From positions 112,519 to 176,518 of the forward strand of contig JBCBMW010000006.1 in assembly GCA_039822105.1 (NCBI GenBank): DNA of 64,000 bases, written 5' to 3'. Position 1 is the first letter of the stretch. Every line of letters starts with the position of its first letter. The notes below the pieces were generated by a model. The model was given only the letters and a program-made list of their open reading frames with translations. It made no database searches and was not told where the DNA came from. Positions 42,500 through 51,409 of this stretch are shown one piece after another. Made by a program: the position numbers and the translations under genes. Source of the stretch: Parvularcula sp039822105 (GTDB lineage Bacteria > Pseudomonadota > Alphaproteobacteria > Caulobacterales > Parvularculaceae).

Positions 42500-44320
42500 T
42501 TAAGCGTAGCCGAACCGCTCGATCCATGGCGCCAGCACCGGCATCACGGGTTCGAGGGTGGACTGATAATGCTCGAACCTGCGGGCCGCGCTGGTGTAGA
42601 GCGGCTGAGACACCTGGTTGAAGCTCACCGTCCTCTTCGGTCTGTGTTGGGACTGGTGGAAGCTCTCCAGCTGCTCCTCCCACTCAAGGCCAAGTTGACT
42701 TAAGACAGGCTCCATCGTCCCCCGGAGGTCGCTAACAAGGTCTTCATACCGAATGATCGTGGCCGAGAGGCCCATGTGGTCTTCCAGCGTGGTGTGGACC
42801 GTCATCATCAGGTCGTAGAACCGAGCCGTGTCCTCGATCGTCAGGTAGTTCGCCGTATGGTCTGTCGGTTGGAAGTTCGCAAACCAAGCGCTGATTACGA
42901 CATCGCAAGGGTGGCGCAACATGAGGAAAAACTCGGCATCCTGATAGAGGTGTTTCATCAGACCGGCCTGAAGAAGCCCGGTGGCGTGGCGGTCGACCAC
43001 CACACGGCCGTCTCTATTCGCTGAGAGATCCGTATCAATCTGATCGTCGTAATGCTGGCGCAGGCGGTCGGCCACGTCACCGCAGATGGATGAGAGGTCC
43101 TGTAGGCCTCCACCAAGGATGTCATCGGCAAGTTGCCAACAACTGACTGCTGCACCCGACTCTTCAGCAATTGCGACCTTGGAATGCGTGCGCAAGATCG
43201 CATCAATCAACGTGGTGCCGCTGCGCGGGAAGCCGTTGACAAACGCCATCTGCCTGCCGTTGTTCGGCTCTGTCGCAGGTGAGTGGCTGGCCTTCGCATA
43301 AAGGTCAGTGACACGATGCGTGTATTGAATGAAACGATCCTTGTCGGTCCCAAATCGATCAAAAATCTTCGTTTGCTGACGATTGGCAATATCGAATGCT
43401 TTGGCAGCGTCCTCGTGCCTCGAGAGTGACAAGAGGCTTTGGGGTTCAAGGTAGTTCGGGAACCATTCTGCCTCTGCCGCGCCGGGCTCCTCTCGCAGGG
43501 TCCGGATTGCTTGGAGAGCCAGCTCATGGTCCCCCTGCTCTTGCAGCAGGGTTGCCCGCAAAGTCCGAGCTCGCTGATGGCCTGGGACGCGAGCCTGGAT
43601 CTGGCTCACGACGTCAAGCGCTTGCTCGAGCTGTCCTGCGCGCCGATAGGCCTCTGCCAGGTGGATAGACGTTTCGCCGTAGTCTGACGGCTGTGTCGTA
43701 AGTGTTTGCGCGCGCTTCAGCACCTCAATGGCTTCGTGCGGCTCCCCGAGCGACGTCTGGGCTCGGCCGAGATAGGTAAGGGTTTGGAGGTGATCCGGAC
43801 GCAGCTTATCGGCGTTGATCAGCGCGTCCTGGGCGTCTTGCCACTCTCCGAGGCCCAGCAGAAAACGGCCAAACCCGTGCCAGGACTGAAAGCTCTTGGG
43901 GTCGGCGTTCACCGCGGCGGAGAAGTGCTCCCGCGCCTGAGCTTTATCCCCAGCGTTCGCGGCATGCATGCCGAGCAGGTTCAGTGCGCCGACGTTGCTT
44001 TCATCTTTGCGGTGGACCGCTTGGGCCAGTTTCACCGCCTCGGCCTCATCGCCCATGGCCAGCAGCACCTCCGCGAGCTTCATTTTCACGGGGAGGCAGC
44101 TCGCGTCGAGCTTGACCGATTTGCGATAATGACGGGCGGCCTTCTTCAGGTCCTGCCGCTGCAGCGCGATGAACCCCAGATATTCAAAAAGGACCGGGTG
44201 AGGCGCCATCACCGCCTTCAGCCGTGTCAGAATCTGTTCGGCTTCATCGAGCCGACCGAGACTAAGGCATTGCCGGGCCTTGTTAAATTCAGACTCTGGG
44301 CTGAAAGCCGGTTGTGCCAT
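42500..44320 (-). CDS. TPR-repeat sulfotransferase
   Basis: A 606-residue protein. Residues about 5-335 form some nine TPR units (LFEYLGFIALQRQDLKKAAR; FGRFLLGLGEWQDAQDALI). Residues about 345-606 are a sulfotransferase-like domain with the PAPS 5'-phosphosulfate loop NGFPRSGTTLIDAIL and, later, FLMLRHPCDVVISAWFANF and IIRYEDLV for the 3'-phosphate site. Such fusions are widespread in alphaproteobacteria; they resemble tyrosylprotein sulfotransferases, but the acceptor is unknown. Its stop is 7 bp from the convergent DUF1826 stop. Confidence 0.9.
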   Translation of the reverse strand: MAQPAFSPESEFNKARQCLSLGRLDEAEQILTRLKAVMAPHPVLFEYLGFIALQRQDLKKAARHYRKSVKLDASCLPVKMKLAEVLLAMGDEAEAVKLAQAVHRKDESNVGALNLLGMHAANAGDKAQAREHFSAAVNADPKSFQSWHGFGRFLLGLGEWQDAQDALINADKLRPDHLQTLTYLGRAQTSLGEPHEAIEVLKRAQTLTTQPSDYGETSIHLAEAYRRAGQLEQALDVVSQIQARVPGHQRARTLRATLLQEQGDHELALQAIRTLREEPGAAEAEWFPNYLEPQSLLSLSRHEDAAKAFDIANRQQTKIFDRFGTDKDRFIQYTHRVTDLYAKASHSPATEPNNGRQMAFVNGFPRSGTTLIDAILRTHSKVAIAEESGAAVSCWQLADDILGGGLQDLSSICGDVADRLRQHYDDQIDTDLSANRDGRVVVDRHATGLLQAGLMKHLYQDAEFFLMLRHPCDVVISAWFANFQPTDHTANYLTIEDTARFYDLMMTVHTTLEDHMGLSATIIRYEDLVSDLRGTMEPVLSQLGLEWEEQLESFHQSQHRPKRTVSFNQVSQPLYTSAARRFEHYQSTLEPVMPVLAPWIERFGYA

Positions 44321-44412
44321 GGCTGGAGCTCACTGCTGCGCTACCGCTCGAGTTTACGGAACAAAGTTAAACGCGGATTAGGTGTCTCATCGGTCGCGCG
44401 GGCGCCGCGCCG

Positions 44413-45117
44413 TTGCCCTATGGCCCCAAGCGTCTATGGGAGCGTCCTTGGACGGAGAGCGCGGCGATGCGTGAGACGATTGAACGACTGGGCGACGATC
44501 GCGTTATTGGCGTCATCGCTGCGACCAGCGCGTTCTTGGTGGTGGACAAACCCGCGGGCCTCCTCAGTGTACCCGGCAAGCATGAACCAGACTGCCTCGA
44601 GGCGCGAGTGCAGGCGGCCTATCCCGATGCGTTGACTGTCCATCGCCTCGATATGGCGACATCAGGCGTGTGCGTCATCGCCCGAGGCAAACCGAATCTC
44701 GCGCATCTCCAACAACAGTTTGAGCGCCGTCAGACAACAAAGGTTTATGAAGCCGTCGTCTGGGGACAGATGGAAAGCGATAGCGGCACCGTCGATGCTC
44801 CGATCCGCTGCGACTGGCCCAACCGGCCGTTGCAGATGATTGACCATCAAGAGGGGCGGGAAGCGATCACCCATTGGCGCGTGATCGACCGACAAGCTGA
44901 TCGTACCCGTCTTGAACTGACGCCCATCACCGGGCGGTCGCATCAACTCCGTCTTCACATGAAAAGTCTGGGGCATCCGATCTTGGGGGACCAATGGTAT
45001 GCCTTTGACGCGGCTCAGTCGCTCAGCGATCGGCTGCTCCTTCATGCGCGAGAGCTTGGGTTTGCTGCGCCGTCATCGGGTGAGAGGCAGACCTACCGGT
45101 CGCCTTGCCCGTTTTGA
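44413..45117 (+). CDS. RluA-family pseudouridine synthase
   Basis: A 234-residue protein without an S4 domain, the size of E. coli RluA (219). The catalytic motif HRLDMATSG with its Asp, the LVVDKPAGLLSVPG start of the domain, and the ITGRSHQLRLHMKSLGHPILGD block are complete. It isomerises uridine in 23S rRNA and/or tRNA. Residues 1-30 before IGVIAATSAFLVV are extra; an internal ATG at 44467 is possible. Its 3' end overlaps the convergent small membrane gene by 25 bp. Confidence 0.92.
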   Translation: MPYGPKRLWERPWTESAAMRETIERLGDDRVIGVIAATSAFLVVDKPAGLLSVPGKHEPDCLEARVQAAYPDALTVHRLDMATSGVCVIARGKPNLAHLQQQFERRQTTKVYEAVVWGQMESDSGTVDAPIRCDWPNRPLQMIDHQEGREAITHWRVIDRQADRTRLELTPITGRSHQLRLHMKSLGHPILGDQWYAFDAAQSLSDRLLLHARELGFAAPSSGERQTYRSPCPF

Positions 45118-45491
45118 GGCGGAGGCGAGTCTTGGTCTTTAAGCTCTCCGACACGGGCGATGAGCAACATGATGGAGGCGAGCCCAAACAGCGATGCGTA
45201 CAGGAATCTTTGCTCTTGCAGATACCATCTGGCGTTCTCGTTGCTCTCAAACCGGTTCTCGTAGTTCGAGTAGAGAAAGTCTGATGCCTGACTGAGCGTA
45301 TGGATGGCCTCCTCGTTGCTGCCCTCCGCCATCTGGCGGAGCGCCAGGCGTGTGAACGTTTGTCCTTCAAGCGCGTAGAACCTGTAGGTGTCGACCTTGG
45401 CCTCTTCCGTCGCACCCAACACGCTGAGCTGCAGGAAGACAGCGAGCAGGAGGAGTGCCCGTCCAGTGATATCCCAGTGTTTCCACGTCAT
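45093..45491 (-). CDS. Hypothetical membrane protein
   Basis: A 132-residue protein from the ATG at 45491 (an upstream start at 45521 would add 10 polar residues). It has an N-terminal helix (about 9-27) and a C-terminal helix (about 98-116) flanking a periplasmic helical region rich in Glu, Arg and Tyr (EGQTFTRLALRQMAEGSNEE). No family is recognised. It overlaps the convergent RluA-type gene by 25 bp. Confidence 0.6.
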   Translation of the reverse strand: MTWKHWDITGRALLLLAVFLQLSVLGATEEAKVDTYRFYALEGQTFTRLALRQMAEGSNEEAIHTLSQASDFLYSNYENRFESNENARWYLQEQRFLYASLFGLASIMLLIARVGELKDQDSPPPQNGQGDR

Positions 45492-45565
45492 GGTCGGCCT
45501 CGTCGTTTGGGTCGATGTCACAACTAAACGGCGAGGGGTAAGGAACTGACAACACGAACGGTTCT

Positions 45566-46207
45566 TTACGGGTCGCCGAACAAGACTTCCTCTCCGGTCT
45601 CCTTCCAGAGCGGGAACTTGGCCATCGCCTTTGTGAAGAGATCCCTCGTCATATGGCGATCAAGCCAGGCGTGGAGCGCGGGCCAGTCTTGCGCATCAAA
45701 CCATGCCTGGTCGGCAATCCGGAACTGCCGCACAAAGGGGAAGATGCCGATATCGGCAAACCCGTCAGTATGCGCTGAAAGATGCCCGGCGCTCCTTAGT
45801 CTTTCATTCAGCGTTGAGAGAAATTCAGCACCGCTGGACCGGTGGGCGAGCGGGTCAACATCGTCATAGCGGTTGGGGTATTTGTAGCGATCGAGGTCAT
45901 GCTTGAACGGACCATCGTTTCGGTCAATGAGGCTGCGTTCGTCCTCGGTCGGTGCCTCCAGCGCGCCTTCGCCGGTTGTGATGGCCCACTCCATCACCGC
46001 GAGGCTTTCATCGATCACGGTTCCGTCCGGCAGCACCAAAACGGGCACGGTGCCTTTTGGCGATGCCTCCAACATCTCTTCTGGTTTGTCTCGCAGAATG
46101 AGCTCCCGCAGCCGCACGGTTTTGCCGTTCAAGAGGAGGGCCATCCGTGCCCGCATGGCATAGGGGCAGCGGCGGAACGAATAAAGAAGGGGAAGCGTGT
46201 CGCCCAT
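45566..46207 (-). CDS. Glutathione S-transferase family protein
   Basis: A 213-residue two-domain GST. The N-terminal thioredoxin-like domain (about 1-80) starts with LYSFRRCPYAMRARMALLL, placing a Cys at the usual active-site helix, and contains GTVPVLVLPDG with the cis-Pro and ESLAVMEW for glutathione binding. The C-terminal helical domain (about 95-205) contains FADIGIFPFVRQF, the N-capping box region. The type resembles YibF/YncG-like or omega GSTs; the substrate is unknown. It lies 6 bp after trhO on the same strand. Confidence 0.9.
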   Translation of the reverse strand: MGDTLPLLYSFRRCPYAMRARMALLLNGKTVRLRELILRDKPEEMLEASPKGTVPVLVLPDGTVIDESLAVMEWAITTGEGALEAPTEDERSLIDRNDGPFKHDLDRYKYPNRYDDVDPLAHRSSGAEFLSTLNERLRSAGHLSAHTDGFADIGIFPFVRQFRIADQAWFDAQDWPALHAWLDRHMTRDLFTKAMAKFPLWKETGEEVLFGDP

Positions 46208-46213
46208 CGGCGA

Positions 46214-47137
46214 CTACCCTTTGCTGACTTTGCGGCCGAGATGCGCCTCGCCGCGTTCTTTGGCGAGGGCAATTTGGCGGTTGCGCTCCGCAAAGCGTTG
46301 CCGCTCTTTCTCGCCGTATTCATCTTGGCACTGAGGGCACGACACGCCAGGAATGTAAGAAGGCTGCGCTTTCATCTCGTCGTCAATCGGACGGCGGCAT
46401 GCGAAGCACTGATCATAGTGGCCAAGTTCCAGCCCGTGCTTCACCGACACCCTGCCATCAAAGACGAAGCACTCGCCTTCCCAGAGGCTGTCAGCTTCTT
46501 TCACCTCTTCGAGGTATTTCAGGATGCCGCCTTTAAGGTGAACAACATTGTCGATCCCGATCGAGCGGGCATAGGACGTAGACTTCTCACAACGGATACC
46601 GCCGGTGCAGAACATCGCGATGCGCTTGCCAGGGTGTTGCTCTTTAAACGCATCAAACCAAGCAGGGAAATCACGAAACGAGTCCGTTTGCGGATTAACG
46701 GCACCTTTAAACGTTCCAATCCCCACCTCGTAATCGTTCCGTGTATCGACGACGACAGTGTCGGGGTCAGAGATGACTGCGTTCCAGTCTTCAGGGGCAA
46801 CGTACTGGCCGACAGCCGCGGTGGGGTCGATTCCTTCAACGCCCATGGTGACGATTTCTTTCTTGAGGCGGACTTTTGTCCGGAGGAAAGGTTGCGTCTC
46901 CGCAAAGCTTTCCTTCACCTCAAGGCCAGCGCAACCGGGGAGCGCGCGGACAGCGGCGAGGGCTGCGTCGACGCCCGTCCGATCACCGGCAATGGTGCCG
47001 TTCACACCTTCAGGTGCGAGCAGCAACGTCCCTTTGACGTCGTGGTCCGTCAACACACGAAGCAGCCGCTCTTGATGCGACGCTAAATCGTCAAGAGGTG
47101 CAAAGTGATAGAGGGCGGCAACAGTGATCTGGGACAC
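46214..47137 (-). CDS. trhO: tRNA uridine(34) hydroxylase TrhO (UPF0176)
   Basis: A 307-residue rhodanese-domain protein. An N-terminal ferredoxin-like domain (about 1-95; GTLLLAPEGVNGTIAG) precedes the rhodanese domain (about 115-225) with VVDTRNDYE and the catalytic loop MFCTGGIRCEKSTSY, where the Cys is essential. A Cys-rich tail (CFACRRPI, CPQC) follows, as in TrhO. The family hydroxylates U34 of several tRNAs with oxygen on the way to ho5U. The protein is slightly shorter than E. coli YceA (350). Confidence 0.93.
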   Translation of the reverse strand: MSQITVAALYHFAPLDDLASHQERLLRVLTDHDVKGTLLLAPEGVNGTIAGDRTGVDAALAAVRALPGCAGLEVKESFAETQPFLRTKVRLKKEIVTMGVEGIDPTAAVGQYVAPEDWNAVISDPDTVVVDTRNDYEVGIGTFKGAVNPQTDSFRDFPAWFDAFKEQHPGKRIAMFCTGGIRCEKSTSYARSIGIDNVVHLKGGILKYLEEVKEADSLWEGECFVFDGRVSVKHGLELGHYDQCFACRRPIDDEMKAQPSYIPGVSCPQCQDEYGEKERQRFAERNRQIALAKERGEAHLGRKVSKG

Positions 47138-47183
47138 GGCCGACGCGTTATCACAAAGAAAAAGGGCAGGTCCAGCCGCCCGC

Positions 47184-47756
47184 TTAGAACTGCCGCTGGC
47201 GGAAGAGCTCCACCGCAGGACCGCGCACCACCACCAGATTGTCGTCGATCAGGAGCGGTTTGCGCAGATGGGCGGCTTGGCTCCCCGCCACGAGGAATGG
47301 GGGCTCAAACCAGCGGAACAGCGTTTCGGCCTCGCCGGTCACCTTGTCGAAGACCTGGGCGCAGACGATGTCGTGGGGCCTGGGCTCTTGATTGAGCGCC
47401 ACGGCGATGACATCGCCCGGCAGGATATCGGCCGCTTCCATGCTCCTCGATTGGATCCGAAAAAGCCCCAGCGACTTTGCCGCCAGGGTCTCAGCGTCGG
47501 GCAGGGTTGGTGCCGACTCGATGGGTACGGCCTCAGGCTCTGAGAAACCGGGCTGCCCCAAAGTGGGGAGCGAAAAAGCGCTCCTGATCTTACGCTCCGT
47601 GTGCGCACGAAGCTCGGTATCGCTCTCCGGATCAAGGAACCGGTAGAGGGTGGACGGCTGCACGCCAGCGGCGCTTGCGATCTGATTGGCTGACAGTTCC
47701 AGGCGCATCATGAGGTCGTTGATCATCTCCAATTGGCCTTCGCGGCGGTTAGTCAT
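47184..47756 (-). CDS. HTH regulator with S24/LexA-like C-terminal domain
   Basis: A 190-residue protein. Residues about 8-45 are an XRE-like helix-turn-helix (MRLELSANQIASAAGVQPSTLYRFL). Residues about 95-185 are an S24/LexA-like fold; the Ser position is kept in SRSMEAADILPGDV, but the usual catalytic Lys block reads TLFRWFEPPFLVAG, so self-cleavage may be lost. Three GCAAG repeats lie upstream (47836-47860) and could be its operator. It may be a cI-like or ImmR-type regulator retained in the chromosome. Confidence 0.8.
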   Translation of the reverse strand: MTNRREGQLEMINDLMMRLELSANQIASAAGVQPSTLYRFLDPESDTELRAHTERKIRSAFSLPTLGQPGFSEPEAVPIESAPTLPDAETLAAKSLGLFRIQSRSMEAADILPGDVIAVALNQEPRPHDIVCAQVFDKVTGEAETLFRWFEPPFLVAGSQAAHLRKPLLIDDNLVVVRGPAVELFRQRQF

Positions 47757-48413
47757 TGATCAAAGCCTCCCGCTGGAGACGTTTGGCATTCCAGTGCTGA
47801 ACCGATCGCGAGCACCGCTTGCTTTTGCAACTCAAGCAAGATAAATGCAAGTAACGCAAGTGAGCGGCGAAGAGGCGCCACCGGAAGGAGAGAGCTGGTG
47901 GTGCGGGATGGAGGACGGGGCGATATGCGCAAGGCCGCGAAAGATGATGCGCCGGATGACGAGCACGAGTGCGATGATGATTCGGGCACCGCTGTTGCGC
48001 ATAGTCCGCTGGTCATGGGGCAGACACTCTTCGAATTGAGCCTCCGCCCTGGCGGCGAGGCCCATAGCCAATTGATGGACATAGCTACGGTCTATCGCTT
48101 CCACGCGCCAGAGCCGCGGCCTCAGTTTCATGACCTGGTCTGGCGCTTTTCCCTGGCTACAGCGCTTCGGCCGCCTTTTGGAGGGTTGGGGGAGGAGGAG
48201 TTTCGCTGGGCTGCGCGGACTCTGGCTCAGCTTCTGTTCGATCATCACGCGGCGCACGGCGACGAGGGGTCGTCCGCTGATCTGTCTTTGGTGGTCCGGC
48301 GCTCGCGGTAAGGCTCTTTCGCGACGTTTTGCGACGATCGGGGACCGTCCGTGGGACACGCTTGCGACGTTTGGCTTTCATACAGCAGGGGCAACCAAAG
48401 AGGGATGGCTCTT
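47757..48413. other. 657-bp stretch without a confident gene
   Basis: Several frames overlap here on both strands. The most plausible are a plus-strand frame 47898-48311 (137 residues, with a Trp-containing C-terminal half, divergent from the S24-like regulator) and a minus-strand frame 48157-48381 (74 residues, Lys/Arg/Pro-rich). Neither has a family match or a strong ribosome binding site, and they exclude each other in part. The GCAAG repeats lie at its left end. Confidence 0.4.
47818..47860. promoter_or_regulatory. Repeated GCAAG sites upstream of S24-like regulator
   Basis: GCAAG occurs at 47836-47840, 47847-47851 and 47856-47860 (11- and 9-base steps), with its complement CTTGC at 47818-47822. 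The group lies 60-105 bp upstream of the minus-strand regulator start at 47756. The helical-turn spacing suggests a multimeric operator. Confidence 0.4.
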
Positions 48414-48770
48414 ATGTCAAAGCGATCAATCCTGGCCTGCGGACTTGCATTCGTTGCATCGGTGTGTGCATCCCACTCAAACGCACATGCAGCCGGGTGG
48501 CGTCTCAACCCCGCTCTCTGCCCTGATCTGAGGGAAGATGTTCGCGATTCGCGCGTCACCTGGTCTCGTCGCGATCTGCGTGAGGACTTCCGCGATCGGG
48601 CCGTTACCCGTTGTCCCGCATCGGCTTGGACATATGTTGCTCCGGCTGGTGTAGCGGTGACTGCGGTTCCCGTGCGGCCGGTCTACACGGGAGTCTATGT
48701 TGCGCCGCGCCCTTACCGTTATGGCTACCGCAGGGTCCGCCCGGTGCGGATCAACGTTCGCGTGCACTGA
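48414..48770 (+). CDS. Exported small Arg/Asp-rich protein
   Basis: A 118-residue protein with a signal peptide (about 1-27, ending SNAHAA). The mature part has two near-repeats of charged sequence (LREDVRDSRVTWSRRD and LREDFRDRAVTR), two Cys (LCPDL, RCPAS) that may form a disulfide, and a Tyr/Arg/Pro/Val-rich tail. GAGGGA at 48400-48405 supports the ATG at 48414. Similar short exported proteins with Arg/Tyr-rich tails are common in alphaproteobacteria and lack a known function. Confidence 0.7.
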   Translation: MSKRSILACGLAFVASVCASHSNAHAAGWRLNPALCPDLREDVRDSRVTWSRRDLREDFRDRAVTRCPASAWTYVAPAGVAVTAVPVRPVYTGVYVAPRPYRYGYRRVRPVRINVRVH

Positions 48771-48793
48771 TTATTGATGGCGAGGGGAGGGGG

Positions 48794-50602
48794 TTAACCC
48801 TCAAGCTCCTCGCGTTTCATCTCGAGCTCGAGCCACTGCTCTTCTGCGGTTTCGAGGGCGGCCATGTCCGCCGCCAAACCTTTCTGGGCCTGGTCGAAGG
48901 CCTCCGGATCCCGGGAGAAAAGGTCGGCATCGGCTAGGGCCGCTTCATGCTCGGCGATCGATTGGGTCAGCCGATCGATCTCGCCGGGCAAGGTTTCAAG
49001 GGCATGTTTGTCCTTGAAGCTCAGCTTTCCGGCCGATTTCTTCTTCGCCGGAGCAGCCTGAGCCTTCTTCGCCGGTTTGGCAGCTTCCTTGAGAGCCCCT
49101 GCTGCTGCCTTCCGCTGACGTGCCATATCCTCGTAGCCACCGGGGTATTCGCGCCAGCGGCCCAGACCTTCCTCTGGGATCGGCGTGAGAACGCTTGTCA
49201 CCACCCGGTCGAGAAAGTCCCGGTCGTGGCTGACGAGAATGAGCGTACCCTGATAATTCGAGAGCGTCTCTTCCAAGACATCGAGGGTCTCTAGATCAAG
49301 ATCGTTGGTTGGCTCGTCGAGCACCAAGAGGTTGGACGGTTTGGCAAGAGCAATCGCCAACGCCAAACGTCCACGTTCACCGCCCGAGAGGGCACCAATC
49401 GGTTGGCGTGCTTGCTCCGGTGTGAACAGGAAATCCTTCAGATAGCTGAGCGCATGGCGCGGTTGCCCACCAATGGTGATCTGGTCGCCGCGGCCCTCTG
49501 TCAGCGCGTCCATCAGGCGGGTGGTGTCTTTCAGCCCAGCGCGCTCCTGGTCCAGGGCCACGATGTCCAGTTTGGTACCGTGATCGACCTCTCCGCCAGC
49601 TGGTTCCTTCTGCCCAAGGAGCAAACGGAGAAGGGTCGTTTTTCCAGCGCCGTTGGGGCCAACAACACCGAGGCGATCGCCCCGAGCGATCTTGAGATCC
49701 AGGCCCTCGACAATCGGTTTCGTCTCGTAGGAGAAGCTCAAGTCCCGAGCTTCAATCACCTTTTTGCCCGATGCTTCTGACTCAGATGCTGTAAGCTCGA
49801 CGGACCCTTGGGGCCCGCGACGCTCAGCGCGCTGTTTGCGCAGGTCATTGAGCTGCGCCAGCCGCCGGACGTTCCGTTTACGCCGCGCTGTGACGCCGTA
49901 GCGCAGCCAATGCTCCTCACGGACGATTTTCCGGTCGAGCTTGTGGGCCGCGAGCTCTTCTTCTTCGATCACCTTGTCCCGCCAAGCCTCGAAACTCTTG
50001 AACCCTTCGCTGAGGTGGCGCGTCTCACCGCGGTCGAGCCACACTGTTTCTGTCGAGAGGTTCTGGAGGAAGCGCCGGTCGTGGCTGATCAAGACCAATG
50101 CGCTGCGTCGCCGCGCGATCTCTGCCTCGAGCCACAGGATCGTCTCCAAGTCCAGATGGTTCGTCGGCTCATCGAGCAGCAGAACCTCCGGTGACGGAGC
50201 AAGTGCGCGAGCGATGGCGACGCGCCGTTTCTCTCCGCCAGATAAGGGCCCGGGGGCAGACGTTGAGTCGACCCCGAGTTCAGCGAGCAGGCGTCCAACA
50301 TCACCTGGATCGTCCGTAGGCGAGAGGCCGTCCATCACCACCGCCTGAGCCGTCTCGAACGCGGAAAAATCTGGATCCTGTTCAAGATACTTGAACGTGG
50401 TGCCCGATCTCACTGTTCGCTCGCCCCCATCAGCTTCGATGAGACCAGCGGCGATTCTCAAAAAGGTCGACTTGCCCGAACCGTTGCGGCCGACGAGAGC
50501 AATGCGCGCCCCCTCTTGCACCATCAGCTCTGCGCCGGAGAGCAGCGGTGTGCCCCCAAACGTCAGGCGAACATCTTTGAGACTGAGGAGAGGGGCGGCC
50601 AT
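48794..50602 (-). CDS. ABC-F family ATPase (Uup-type)
   Basis: A 602-residue protein with two ABC ATPase domains and no membrane helices. Walker A motifs GRNGSGKST (domain 1) and GPNGAGKTT (domain 2), signatures LSGGEKRR and LSGGERGR, and DEPTNHLDLET plus DEPTNDLDLET are all present. The linker (about 230-290) carries the P-site tRNA interaction motif region, and a C-terminal coiled coil (about 515-600) is typical of Uup. ABC-F proteins act on the ribosome to relieve stalls. It is divergent from a small OM protein. Confidence 0.93.
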   Translation of the reverse strand: MAAPLLSLKDVRLTFGGTPLLSGAELMVQEGARIALVGRNGSGKSTFLRIAAGLIEADGGERTVRSGTTFKYLEQDPDFSAFETAQAVVMDGLSPTDDPGDVGRLLAELGVDSTSAPGPLSGGEKRRVAIARALAPSPEVLLLDEPTNHLDLETILWLEAEIARRRSALVLISHDRRFLQNLSTETVWLDRGETRHLSEGFKSFEAWRDKVIEEEELAAHKLDRKIVREEHWLRYGVTARRKRNVRRLAQLNDLRKQRAERRGPQGSVELTASESEASGKKVIEARDLSFSYETKPIVEGLDLKIARGDRLGVVGPNGAGKTTLLRLLLGQKEPAGGEVDHGTKLDIVALDQERAGLKDTTRLMDALTEGRGDQITIGGQPRHALSYLKDFLFTPEQARQPIGALSGGERGRLALAIALAKPSNLLVLDEPTNDLDLETLDVLEETLSNYQGTLILVSHDRDFLDRVVTSVLTPIPEEGLGRWREYPGGYEDMARQRKAAAGALKEAAKPAKKAQAAPAKKKSAGKLSFKDKHALETLPGEIDRLTQSIAEHEAALADADLFSRDPEAFDQAQKGLAADMAALETAEEQWLELEMKREELEG

Positions 50603-50683
50603 CGCGGCGAGCTAGGGCGCTCGATCCGCTTTGTGAACCAACTTTCCGGTCGCCGTCGCCTCTTCTTCGCGTTATGGGGCCTC

Positions 50684-51400
50684 ATGCGTTTAGTTTTTCT
50701 CGTTGCATTAGTAGCAAATGTGATCGCGGGTCAGGCGGTTGCGCAAAATGGGGCCGGTGTTTTTGGGCCGCGAGTCACAGCGGGCCATCGCCTGGCCGAG
50801 TATCGCTACACCCTGTCGGAACCTGGTGACGATCTTTCGAGCCCGTGGATCCAACGTCTTCACTACGAGGCAGCGCTCAACGAGACCTTCATGTGGCGGT
50901 TCATCGGCCAGATGCGCAATCCCGGTGATGGTGCTGAGTTTGACAACATCAAAGGCGAGTTGTTTGTCGATCTTGGTCAGATCAACAACCGCTGGCACAC
51001 CGGGATGCGCTTTGATGCCTTCTTGCGGAACGGCGATCGGCCAGAGCAGCTGGGCGTCCATTGGACCAATCAGTTCACGCTCACCGAGCGCTCTTTTGTT
51101 CGCTTGGTCGCGCTGACCACCTATCAATTTGGCGAAAATGGCGCTGACACGCCGCGTCTTTCAACCCGGGCGAGTTATGTCCGCCGCTTCCGTGATGGTT
51201 GGGCCTTAAGCGTTGAAGCCTATGACCAATGGGGTGACTTCAACGCCCTTGGTCAGTTTGATCAGCGCACACACGAGATCGGACCTCATCTCGTGATCCC
51301 GGTTGCTGGCCGGTGGTCCGTTTACCTCGGCGGGCTTTGGGGGATATCCGACGCCGCTCCCGACACGTCCTTTCGGTCGCGGCTGACTTACACGTACTAA
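50684..51400 (+). CDS. Putative outer-membrane beta-barrel protein
   Basis: A 238-residue exported protein with a signal peptide (about 1-20, GQAVAQ). The mature sequence alternates polar and aromatic residues in barrel-like strands (LVALTTYQF, YVRRFRDGWALSVEAYDQWG) and ends in an aromatic residue (LTYTY), the C-terminal signature for outer-membrane insertion. No family is recognised with certainty. The ATG at 50684 starts the signal peptide; the longer frame upstream overlaps the divergent ABC-F gene and is not used. Confidence 0.72.
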   Translation: MRLVFLVALVANVIAGQAVAQNGAGVFGPRVTAGHRLAEYRYTLSEPGDDLSSPWIQRLHYEAALNETFMWRFIGQMRNPGDGAEFDNIKGELFVDLGQINNRWHTGMRFDAFLRNGDRPEQLGVHWTNQFTLTERSFVRLVALTTYQFGENGADTPRLSTRASYVRRFRDGWALSVEAYDQWGDFNALGQFDQRTHEIGPHLVIPVAGRWSVYLGGLWGISDAAPDTSFRSRLTYTY

Positions 51401-51409
51401 ACGTCAGTA

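Noticed and set aside
47832..48359. 175-codon minus-strand frame
   Set aside because: It overlaps two other candidate frames, has no family match and includes long Arg/Ser/Pro runs typical of non-coding GC-rich DNA.
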